In this document: positions 26,279 to 36,200 of the stretch, piece after piece | Layout of the letters: the number at the start of each line of letters is the position of its first letter | Position numbering within the stretch: the stretch's first letter is position 1 | DNA from: Burkholderia sp. H160 | GTDB lineage: Bacteria; Pseudomonadota; Gammaproteobacteria; Burkholderiales; Burkholderiaceae | Direction: 5' to 3' | DNA: 42,845 bases | Assembly (NCBI GenBank): GCA_000173575.1 | Contig: ABYL01000055.1 | Coordinates: 1 to 42,845, forward strand | Translations under genes and position numbers: made by a program | The notes under the pieces: model-generated | What the model saw: only the letters and a program-made list of their open reading frames with translations | The model's database searches: none | Told to the model about the DNA's origin: nothing

Positions 26279-26726
26279 ATTCTTTCGATTCCCTTGATGC
26301 CCGTCCAGGGAAGTGCGGAAATGCCCGCGGAATCCGCTGGTCAAAGTCGGCGCAAACGTTTTACATATGCCGATACGAGTCTTTATTCGATTGCTTGGAA
26401 TTGAAAGGAATGCAACAACTAAGGAATGCAACTCCTGTGCGTTACATTCTCCTTGCGGAACTCATACAACAGGGTAGTCAGGCAGAGCATGACGGCGGCC
26501 GATTATAGCCACCCGAAATGTATAGCGCCATCCAGCATTGAGAGCTTTCGCAACACTTTTCCAATTTTTCCAACGGCTTCTTATTTTTCCTCTCGCAATG
26601 TTGTATTCTGCGATCCTTGCTTAAGACCAGCATCAACAATTCCAACGATTCCGAAGTCTACGGGGAAGGTCGCGTCGGTGAAGCGTTCCTTTTGGCACGG
26701 CTCGGTCCGCTTTCGACACACTTCGC

Positions 26727-27932
26727 ATGCACTGCTCCTTTCTCGCCCTGCAAGGCACGGCTTCTCCGTTCTTCAGCCGACTTGCCATGGCATTGCGCGA
26801 GCGTGATCACGGAGTGCGTCGAGTTAATTTCTGCGGTGGTGATCTGGCTTACGCCGGTAATGATGATGCGTGGAATTTTCGTGGGCAAGTGGCCGCGTTA
26901 TCCGATTGGTATGTCAGCCAAATGAAGGTCGGCAATTTCACCGACGTAATCATGTTTGGCGACTGCCGCGAAATCCACCGTCCGATTCATCCGATAGCCC
27001 AGACTCTGGGATTGCGTGTCCACGTATTCGAAGAGGGCTATGTCCGCCCGCATTGGCTGACGTTGGAACAACACGGCGTTAATGGCCGCTCGCAGTTGCC
27101 GCGCGATCCCGCCTGGTATCTCGACCAGCGTCGTTTCACGCCACCCAGCCCGGCAGGAAAGCCCACTGGCTACAACCTCTTCGAGCGCGCATTCCACGAC
27201 ATTCGCTACCGTGCCGCGAACACGCTTTACGCTCAGCGCTTCCCGCACTACCGCAGCCATCGTCCGAGAAACGGCTTCTTCGAATACGCGGGACTTGCTA
27301 CCCGCGCATTGCGTCAGCGTCAGCATCACAAGGACTCCGATCAAGTCACCCGCGAGTTGCTGGATGCAAAGAAGCAGTACTACATCTTCCCGCTGCAACT
27401 GAACTCGGACGCCCAAATCGTCGTTCATTCCCCTTTCGGCGGTATACGGGAAGCTATCGGAAAAGTACTGGAGTCGTTTGCGCGATACGCTCCCGCGGAC
27501 ACCAGGCTCGTCATCAAGAACCATCCGCTCGACACCGGCCTGATCGACTATCGCAACCACACTGAACAACTCGCCCGCGAGCTTGGCATCGCCGATCGCC
27601 TACGCTTCATCGACGCCGGCCATCTACCAACGCTGCTCGACAACGCGCGTGGCGCGGTCGTGGTGAACAGCACGGTAGGCCTGTCGGCGCTGCACCACCG
27701 TCGCCCATTGATCGCACTGGGCACAGCCATCTACAGCATGCCCGGCCTGACCTGGCAAGGCTCGCTCGACGACTTCTGGCTGTACGCCGAGCAACCGGAC
27801 ATGAGCCTGTATCAGGCCTTTCTCGACTACGTCATCCACCACACGCAGATCAACGGCGACTTCTATACGAAGACCGGCATCGCGATGGCGGTAGCGGGAG
27901 CGGTGCAACGTCTGGAGGCGGCGCATGCGTAA
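26727..27932 (+). CDS. kpsS: KpsS-like capsule Kdo transferase (WcbO-like)
   Basis: This 401-residue protein has the KpsS/LipB N-terminus SFLALQGTASPFFSRLA...VNFCGGDLAY and the capsule-synthesis domain core (HVFEEGYVRPHWLTLE, VHSPFGGIREAIGKVLESF, FIDAGHLPTLLDNARGAVVVNSTVGLSALHHRRPLIALG). KpsS is known to place the first beta-Kdo on a lyso-phosphatidylglycerol acceptor before KpsC extends it. No clear ribosome site precedes the ATG at 26727, but family alignment supports it. It overlaps the SDR gene by 8 bases and begins the long PKS-containing operon. The B. pseudomallei counterpart is wcbO. Confidence 0.9.
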   Translation: MHCSFLALQGTASPFFSRLAMALRERDHGVRRVNFCGGDLAYAGNDDAWNFRGQVAALSDWYVSQMKVGNFTDVIMFGDCREIHRPIHPIAQTLGLRVHVFEEGYVRPHWLTLEQHGVNGRSQLPRDPAWYLDQRRFTPPSPAGKPTGYNLFERAFHDIRYRAANTLYAQRFPHYRSHRPRNGFFEYAGLATRALRQRQHHKDSDQVTRELLDAKKQYYIFPLQLNSDAQIVVHSPFGGIREAIGKVLESFARYAPADTRLVIKNHPLDTGLIDYRNHTEQLARELGIADRLRFIDAGHLPTLLDNARGAVVVNSTVGLSALHHRRPLIALGTAIYSMPGLTWQGSLDDFWLYAEQPDMSLYQAFLDYVIHHTQINGDFYTKTGIAMAVAGAVQRLEAAHA

Positions 27933-28710
27933 AGCCGCGCCGCGCCACATCGTGATCACCGGCGCGAGCGCCGGTCTCGGTCGCGCGCTCGCGTTGGCGC
28001 ATGCGGCGCCGGGCGTCGTGCTCGGCCTCGTCGGTCGTGATGCAGACCGCCTCGAAGCGTCGGCGCAAGCCTGCCGCGCAAAAGGCGCCGAAGTGCTGAC
28101 CGGCCTGATGGACGTGCGCGACGCACAAGCCATGCAAATCTGGCTGCACCAATTCGACGACGGGCATCCGATCGATCTGCTCATCGCCAACGCCGGCGCC
28201 GCCAGCACGCTTGCATCCGCGCAGGACTGGGAAGACCTCACGCGCACGGCCGCGATCGTCGATACCAACTTCTACGGCGCTATGCATGCGACGCTGCCGG
28301 TCATCGCCCGCATGCGAGCGCGCAAACAAGGCCACGTCGCGCTGATCAGTTCGCTTGCCGCGCTGCGCGGCATGGCGATTTCGCCGGCCTATTGCGCGAG
28401 CAAAGCGGCGCTCAAGGCCTACGGCGATTCGGTCCGTCCGCTCCTGTCGCGCGACGGCATTCGCATGTCAATCGTTCTACCGGGCTTCGTCAAGACCGCA
28501 ATGAGCGACGTATTCCCCGGCGACAAGCTGTTCCTCTGGTCAGCCGACAAAGCAGCCCAACACATCCAGCGCAAGATCGGAGCAGGCCGCGCCGAAATCG
28601 CGTTCCCAAGCCTGCTCGCGTTCGGCATGCGGCTGTTGCCATTGCTGCCCGCGGTCCTTGCCGACGCGATTCTCGGCGGCCTGTCGTATCTGCCACGCGA
28701 GGAGCATTGA
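27925..28710 (+). CDS. Short-chain dehydrogenase/reductase (WcbP-like)
   Basis: This 261-residue classical SDR has TGASAGLGR (cofactor loop, near residue 12), NAG in LLIANAGAAS, the catalytic Ser in LISSLAA and YCASK (Tyr and Lys). The C-terminal 45 residues are hydrophobic (LLAFGMRLLPLLPAVLADAIL), suggesting membrane contact. In a cluster with a PKS and an alpha-oxoamine synthase, reducing the ketone of an aminoketone lipid, as 3-ketosphinganine reductase does, is an attractive role. This is inference; oxidation or reduction of a sugar is the alternative. It overlaps kpsS at the 5' end and abuts the next gene. Confidence 0.85.
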   Translation: MRKAAPRHIVITGASAGLGRALALAHAAPGVVLGLVGRDADRLEASAQACRAKGAEVLTGLMDVRDAQAMQIWLHQFDDGHPIDLLIANAGAASTLASAQDWEDLTRTAAIVDTNFYGAMHATLPVIARMRARKQGHVALISSLAALRGMAISPAYCASKAALKAYGDSVRPLLSRDGIRMSIVLPGFVKTAMSDVFPGDKLFLWSADKAAQHIQRKIGAGRAEIAFPSLLAFGMRLLPLLPAVLADAILGGLSYLPREEH

Positions 28711-30246
28711 GTGAACGCGACGCTCACGCTCAGTTTCGCGGCCGCGGCTGGCCTCGCGTTTCTGCCGGAAGCGCTCGCGCAGCCGCGCGCGTCGTTGCGT
28801 CGCTCGCCGTTGGCGTTCGCGTTGCACGTCGCGACGATCGCGTTCCTCTGCGTGTGCGTGTTGTTGATTACCGGGCGCGTGCGCTTTTCGGCCTTCGTCG
28901 CGATCGCGCTGGTCGCACTGCTGGCGGGCGTCAGCAATGCAAAATACGCGTCGCTGCGCGAGCCGTTCGTGTTCACCGACCTGAGCCTCTTTAGCCAGCT
29001 GTTCGCACATCCTCGTCTTTATCTGCCGTTTTTGAGCGTGGGCACGGTCGTGGCGATCGTGCTCGGCATCGTCGTGGTCGTCGCGGCGTTCGTTGCGGAC
29101 ACGCCGCTGGCACATCGCCCTGCTGGCGAGCTGCTCATTGCGGCGTGCGCATGCCTCGCGGCCGCCTATGCCTGCGCCGCGCGCCTGCCTCTGACATTGC
29201 GCGCCGTCGACGACCAACAACGCCACGGCTTTTTCGCGGTTTTCATCGCGTATCTGCTGAACGGCATGCGCCTGGGCACCGCGCGCCAACTGCGCGCCGC
29301 GCTCGCCAACGGTCCGTTCGCGACCGGCACGCCGCGCACGATGCCCGACGTGATCCTGATCCAGAGCGAGTCCTTCTTCGACGTGCGGCGTCTGTCCAGC
29401 TCGATCGATCCGTCGATCCTGCGCAACTTCGATCTCGCGCGTCGCGAGTCGGTGCAGCACGGCGAGCTGACGGTACCCGCGTGGGGCGCGAATACGATGC
29501 GCACGGAGTTCGCGGTGCTGACGGGCGTCGATGACACTCAGCTCGGCTACGCGCGCTTCTATCCGTATGCGTTCGTGCGGCGCGCGTGCGCGTCGCTTGC
29601 GTCGTGGTTCAAGCACGGCGGGTATCAGACACTCGCGATTCACCCGTACTACGCCGATTTCTTCGGCCGCGAGCGGGCGTTCAAGCTTTTGCAGATCGAC
29701 CGCTTCCTCGACATCAAGGCGTTCGCCGATGCGCCGCGCGCGGGCCCGTACGTCGCCGATATGGCGGTCGCGGATGCGATCATCGATGTGCTCGACGAAC
29801 CGCGCGCGAAGCCCGCGTTCATCTTCTCGATGACGATGGAAAACCACGGCCCGCTGCATCTCGAAACGGTGCGACCGGGCGAGGCCGCCGCTTTCCATTC
29901 GCTCGGCGACGACGAGCAATGGCGCGATCTGACCGCATATTTACGGCATCTGGCGAACGCCGATGCGATGCTCGGCCGGCTGCTCGACGCATTGCGCGCG
30001 CGGCGCCGCGACACGGTGCTGTGCTTTTATGGCGATCACGTGCCGGCGCTATCGCACGTGTACGCGCAACTCGACAACGAGCCCGCACACAGCAACTACT
30101 TTATCTGGCGCAACTATGGTGACGCGCCAGCTAACCGAACGGATCTTTACGCCGGGCAACTTGGCGTCGCCCTCGTAGAAGCGCTCGCACCGGCCGCGCC
30201 GCGCGAGACGCCAACACGTACGCTGCACCCAACAGAAGAACGATGA
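28711..30246 (+). CDS. LtaS/MdoB-like membrane head-group transferase (sulfatase fold, WcbQ-like)
   Basis: This 511-residue protein starts with GTG, right after the SDR stop, with a GAGGAG ribosome site. About five membrane segments fill residues 1-165. A sulfatase/alkaline-phosphatase-fold domain follows: PDVILIQSESFFD (metal Glu), WGANTMRTEFAVLTG (probable catalytic Thr region), MTMENHGPL and FYGDHVPAL (Asp-His metal ligands). This architecture is that of phosphoglycerol and phosphoethanolamine transferases acting on the periplasmic side of the inner membrane. It may decorate the capsule or its lipid with a phospho-head group taken from a phospholipid. Its last codons overlap the PKS start (ATGA). 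Confidence 0.85.
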   Translation: MNATLTLSFAAAAGLAFLPEALAQPRASLRRSPLAFALHVATIAFLCVCVLLITGRVRFSAFVAIALVALLAGVSNAKYASLREPFVFTDLSLFSQLFAHPRLYLPFLSVGTVVAIVLGIVVVVAAFVADTPLAHRPAGELLIAACACLAAAYACAARLPLTLRAVDDQQRHGFFAVFIAYLLNGMRLGTARQLRAALANGPFATGTPRTMPDVILIQSESFFDVRRLSSSIDPSILRNFDLARRESVQHGELTVPAWGANTMRTEFAVLTGVDDTQLGYARFYPYAFVRRACASLASWFKHGGYQTLAIHPYYADFFGRERAFKLLQIDRFLDIKAFADAPRAGPYVADMAVADAIIDVLDEPRAKPAFIFSMTMENHGPLHLETVRPGEAAAFHSLGDDEQWRDLTAYLRHLANADAMLGRLLDALRARRRDTVLCFYGDHVPALSHVYAQLDNEPAHSNYFIWRNYGDAPANRTDLYAGQLGVALVEALAPAAPRETPTRTLHPTEER

Positions 30247-33200
30247 CCAAACAGATTGCGATTGTGGGGATGGCCTGCCGCTTCCCCGGCCATGTTGAAA
30301 ACCCGGAAGATTTCTGGGCATTGTTGCGCGACGAAAAAGACGCGGTCACGCAAGTGCCGGCCGATCGTTTCGGCACGGAGTTTTACCAGCATCCGTCGAA
30401 GCGCGAGGCGGGCAAAAGCTATACGTTCTCGGCGGGCGTGCTCGACGACGTCGCCGGTTTCGACGCATCGTTCTTCGGCATCTCGCCGCGCGAAGCGCAG
30501 CAGATGGACCCGCAGCAGCGTCTGCTGCTCGAGCTCGCATGGGAAACCTTCGAGGACGCGGGCGTGCGTCCGCGCGACATAGAAGGCAGCAACTGCGCGG
30601 TCTACGTCGGTGTCGCGAGCCCGGACTACGGCAACCGTTTCGTCGACGACCTGAACGCGGTCGACCCGTATTCGGCGACCGGCAACACGCTTAGCATCGC
30701 GTCGAACCGTCTGTCATATCTGTTCGACCTGCGCGGGCCGAGCGTGTCGGTCGATACCGCGTGCTCGTCGTCGCTGGTCGCGCTGCACCAGGCGTGTCAG
30801 GCGCTGCAGGCGGGCGACGCCGAAGTGGCGCTCGCGGGCGGCGTCAATCTGCTGCTGCATCCGTTCGGCTTCGTGACGTTCTCGAAGGCGTCGATGCTGT
30901 CGCCGCGCGGCCGCTGCCGTGCGTTCGACGCAACCGGCGACGGTTACGTGCGCTCGGAAGGCGGCGCGCTCGTGATGCTGAAGACGCTGGAGCGCGCGCT
31001 GGCCGACGGCGACACGATTCACGCGGTCATCGCGGGTACGGGCGTGAACTCGGATGGCTACTCGCAGGGCGGCATCAGCGTGCCGGGCGCGGCGACCCAA
31101 GCCGCGCTGCTACGCACGGTGTATCAACGAGCCGGCGTCGATCCGCGCTCGCTCGCTTATGTCGAAGCGCACGGCACCGGTACCGCGGTCGGCGATCCGA
31201 TCGAGGCGCGCGCGTTGATGAGCGTCGCGTCGGCGGGGCGGCCGGTCGATCGGCCGCTGCTGATCGGTTCGGTGAAGACCAACGTCGGCCACCTGGAAAC
31301 GGCGTCGGGCATGGCTGGCCTGATCAAGGCGATCCTGTGCCTGAAGCACCGCGCGGTGCCGAAGACGCTGCATTTCGAAACGCCGAATCCGGCGATCGAT
31401 TTCGTCGGCGGGCGACTGCGTGTCGTCGATCGTCTGACGCCGCTCGAATCGCCCGATGGCGCCGACGCTCCGCTCGTGATCGGCATCAACTCGTTCGGAT
31501 TCGGCGGCACCAATGCGCACGTCGTGCTGCGCGAGGCACCGGCGTCGAACGTGACTAACGCGGCGCAGCCCGAATCAGGCGACACAACCGCGCCGCTCAC
31601 ACCGCTCGTGCTATCGACGCGCGCCGCGGCCGCCTTGCCCGATCTCGCGGCACGCTATCTGACCTCGCTCGACCAAGGCGCGTCGTGGAATCTGCTGGCC
31701 GCGAACGCGGCGCATCGCCGGCAATGGCTCAAGGACCGCGCCATCGTCGCGCCGTCGACGCTCGCCGAAGCGCGCGCGGCACTCGCCGAGCTGGCCACGT
31801 CGACGCAAGAGCACGCGGACATGGCGCTCGTCAAAGGTGAAGCGCCGACCGACGACGGCCGTCTCGCGCTCGTGTTCTCCGGTAACGGCTCGCAGTGGGC
31901 CGGCATGGGCAAGCAACTGCTCGAACAGGAGCCGGTATTCAGTGCCGCGCTCGAAGAACTCGACGCATTGTGGGGCGCCGACGGCAGTCCTTCGCTGCTC
32001 GACATGCTGCGCGAAGGCGTGAGCGCCGAGCGTCTCGCGGCCACCGAGCATTCGCAGCCGCTGCTGTTCGCGATCCAGGTCGGCGTCGTGCGCGTGCTCG
32101 AAGCACGTGGCGTTGCCTATGACGTGTGCGTCGGCCACAGCGTTGGCGAAGTCGCGGCGGCGTGGGCGTCGGGCGCGTTGGCGCTGGCGCAGGCCGTGCG
32201 CGTGATCAAGATTCGCAGCCGCGCTCAGGCGAGCACGCGTGGCACTGGCCGGATGGCCGCCGCCGGTCTCGGCGAAGCGGCGATGCGTGCGTTGATCGCG
32301 CAACACAATCTCGACGCGATGGTGGAAGTTGCCGGCGTCAACAGCCCGCAGGCGGTCACGCTCGCCGGTTCGCTCGACGCGTTGCAGACGCTCGAAACGG
32401 TCGTCAAGGCGAGTGGCCGTTTCTTCCAGATGCTCGATCTCGACTACGCGTTCCACAGCCGTCAGATGGATCCGATCCAGCTGGACGTGCTCACGGGTCT
32501 CGCGGACCTCGCGCCGAACGCGGCCACGCGCGGCTTCGTCTCGACGGTGACGGGCGACGAACTGGCCGGCGCCGAACTCGACGCCCACTACTGGTGGCGC
32601 AATATCCGCGAGCCGGTGCGCTTTGGCGACGCGATCGCGCGCATCGCGCAGAACGGCGTGCGTCTGTTCCTCGAGATCGGCCCGCATTCGATCCTGCGCA
32701 CCTACGTGACGCAAACGCTCGACGACGCGCACATCGCGGGTCGCTCGCTGCCGACGCTCAAGCGCAATCACGACAGCGCGGAGATGCTGCATCACGCGCT
32801 CCATACGATGATCGCGAACGGCGCGCGCGTCGACGTCGATCGTTTCGCGCCGCGCGCGTTGTTGAGCCAACGTTTGGCGCTGCCGTCGTATCCGTGGCAG
32901 CACGAACACCACTGGCTCGGCCCGACCGCCGAAGCCTACAACCTCGTGTACCGCCGCCGCGAGCATCCGCTGCTCGGCTATCGTCTGCACGAGCATGCGC
33001 TCGCATGGGAAAACCAGCTCGATCCGGCGGGTCTGCCGATGCTGGCCGATCACGTGGTCGATGGCGGCGCGGCGTTTCCTGGTGCCGGCTATGTCGAGAT
33101 GGCGCTCGCCGCCGCGCGCGTGCATTTCGGCACCGCGAGCTGCGCGGTCGAGAACGTCGAAATCCGTCTGCCGGTCGTGTTCCAGCCGCAGCATTCGAAG

Positions 33201-36200
33201 CTGTTCCGCTTCACCGTCGATGTGCGCACCGCGAACTTCACGATCGAAACGCGCGATCGCATGTCCGACGAAGCGTGGTCGCTGAACGTGACCGGCCGTT
33301 TGCTCGCGAGCGGTTGCGCGCTGGCCGACGCGGCGGCCAGCTTGCCGCTTTTCGATCTGACGAGTCTGCTCGCGCAGCCTGACATGTCTGGCGACACGCT
33401 GTACGCGAACACGGCCGCGATCGGCCTCAATTACGGCCCCGCGTTCCGCTGGGTGCGCGCGGTCCACGTCGACGCGAACGCTGACATCGCGCTCGCCGAA
33501 GTGAACATGCCTGAGGTGATCGCACAGTCCGTCGACCCGGCGAACGCCTACGCATTGCATCCCGCGCTGATGGACAGCGGATTTCATCCGCTGTTCGCGC
33601 TGCTCGCTTCGCCGCGGCATGGCGAGGTCGAGCATGCGGCCTATGTGCCGGTGCAACTGGGCCGCATCGACTATCTGCGCGGCGACGCGATCCGCTATGT
33701 GCTCGCGCGTATCGAGCGGCGCAGCCCGCATTCGGTCGTGGCATCGTTCGAATTCGCCGACGCGCAAGGCGCGATCGTCGCGCGTCTGAGTGCGTGCCGG
33801 TTCCGCCGCGTCGATCTGCTGAGCCGTCGTCAGCAGGCGCCGGGACGCTACACGTACATCGTCGAAGCCAAGCCGCTTGCCGCCGACGTCAACGCCCATG
33901 CATTGCCCACGCCCGCCGCGTTGCTCGCGGATGCAACGAGCGTGCTCGCCGCGCAGGAAGACGAAGCGCGCCGGCATACGCATCTGACCGAAATGCTGCC
34001 GCTGCTCGACGTGCTCGTCGGCGCGTACGCGTTGCAGGCGCTCGACGCGTTGGACGTGTTCGCACAGCCGGCGCTGCCTGACTGTGCGCATCCGACGCTG
34101 CTCACGCGCCTCACGCAGATCGTCGTCGAAGATGGCCTCGCGCGTCGCGACGGTTCACGTCTCGTGCGCGAAGACGACGCCTGCGCGAACCTGCCGGCGA
34201 TCGACGAACTGTGGCGCGAGTTGCTCGCGCAATCGCCCGCGCATGTGGCCGAACTGACGCTGCTCGCGCATTGCGGCGCGTCGCTGCCTGCCGTGCTGCG
34301 CGGTGAAGTGAAGGGCGCGCAGGTCCTGCCGCCGTCGCGCAGCAGCCTCGTCGAGCATTTCTTCGAAGCGTCGCCGACGTGGACGCACGCGAATTCGCTG
34401 ACCGAAGCGTGTTTGCATCGCGCGATCGAAAGCTGGAGTGAGCCGCGCCGTCTGCGCGTGCTCGAACTCGATTCGCCGCTCACCGATGTGTTGCAGCCGC
34501 TGGCGATTCACGTGCCGGTCTCGCGTTGCGATTACACGATCGCGGGGACGCGCGAACAGTTGAGCGGCTTCGACGCGAACGAGCATCCGTCGCTCCATAT
34601 CGCGACCGTCGAGTTCGGCGATGCGCCGCGTCTCGTTGGCGTCGACGTGGGCGAGCGCTACGACGTGGTGGTCGCGAGTCACGTGCTGGCCGCGCAGAAT
34701 GAGCCGCGCGCGCTGCTCGCCGCGTTGCGCGGCTGGCTCGCGCCGGGCGCGCTGGTGGTGATCGCGGAGCCGCGCAATAGCCGTTTCGCCGATCTCGTGT
34801 TCGACCTCGACGCGGACGCCGCGCATGCCAACGCACGCCGAGCGGCGTGGCTGTCGCCGCAGGCACTGGCGCAGTTGCTCGAACAGGCTGGCTTCGAACA
34901 GGTCGCACGGCATACGGAGCAGGGGCTCGATCTCGAAGGGGCGCCGACGCTGCTGGTGGCACGCGCGCCGTTTGAAGTGACCGGCAATAATGCGGCGGAC
35001 GGGGCTCAGGTAAGCACGCTGCCCGCGCACTGGTCGCTGCTCCACGCAACGCCCGACGCGATCGACGCCACGCTGGCCACGGCGCTGCAGGCCGCCGGTC
35101 ACACGACGTCGAGCACTACGCTGCAGACATTGCGTCACGATATGAGCAAGCTGACCGCGCCGGCCGGTGTTGGGCATCACGTGGTGTTCATCGCGCCCGA
35201 CCAGCCGTTGTCCGCCGACGCCGATGGCGCCGAAGTCATGCACACGCAACGGCATACCACGCTCGCGCTCGCGCAACTCGTGCGCGACCTGGTGGCGGTC
35301 TCGAACGAAATCCGCCCGCAACTGTGGGTCGTCACACGTGGCGGCGCGCCGGTCGCGACGCCGTTCGTGGATGCCGCGTCGCTGCGTCCGGAGCAGGGCG
35401 CGCTGTGGGGTCTCGTGCGCGTGCTCGCGAACGAGCATCCCGAACTGTCGTGCCGTCTGATCGATGTGTGTGCGACGCAGCGTGAAGCGGGTGCGCTGCT
35501 CGCGCGCGAACTGCTCGCGTCCGACGGCGAGGAAGAAGTACTGCTGACGCCGCGCGGCCGCTATGTGACACGTATGCTGCCCACCCCGAACGCGGCATTG
35601 CGCGACATCGTCGCCGAACCGCTGCGCGCGCGCAATGAAGCAGCGGTGCTCGGTTTCGCGTCGCCTGGTTCGTTGCGCAACCTCGAATGGTTCGCGCTGC
35701 CGCAGCACGAACTCGCCGCGGATGAAGTCGAAATCGAGCCGGTCGCGACGGGCCTCAATTTCCGCGACGTGATGTACGCGATGGGCCTGCTATCTGACGA
35801 GGCCGTCGAAAACGGCTTCGCGGGCGCGACGATCGGCATGGAGCTGTCCGGACGCGTCGTGCGCGTCGGCCGCGACGTGCAGCGTTTCGCGCCGGGCGAT
35901 GCGGTGCTCGGTTTCGCGCCCGCGTCGTTTGCGAGCCATGTGCGCACGAAAGCGGACGCGATTGCGCGCAAGCCCGCGCGTCTGACGTTCGAGGAAGCGG
36001 CGACCGTGCCGACCACGTTCTTCACCGCGTACTACGCCTTGTGCGAGCTTGCGCGTCTGCGCCGCGGCGAACGCGTGCTCGTGCACGGCGCGGCGGGTGG
36101 CGTCGGAATCGCGGCGATCCAGCTCGCGCGCCATCTCGGCGCGGAAGTCTTCGCGACCGCGGGTAGCCGCGAGAAGCGCGAATTCGTGCGTCTGCTCGGC

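Larger units (their letters stand above)
25422..26726. other. Gene-poor scar with capsule gene remnants
   Basis: These 1.3 kb hold no intact gene. The promoter of the minus-strand HAD-led operon should lie in 25422-25600. A spaced direct repeat occurs at 25762-25791. From 26035 to about 26278 there is a chimeric remnant of kpsS and SDR genes, described separately. The rest (25422-25750, 26280-26726) gives only short, unrecognised frames. A 12-base match GCTTTCGCAACA occurs near 25889 and 26547. Confidence 0.6.

Noticed and set aside
25422-26726. Small ORFs of 60-160 codons in the scar region as new genes
   Set aside because: None has a supported start or conserved motif. The only recognisable stretches are the out-of-frame kpsS and SDR remnants.
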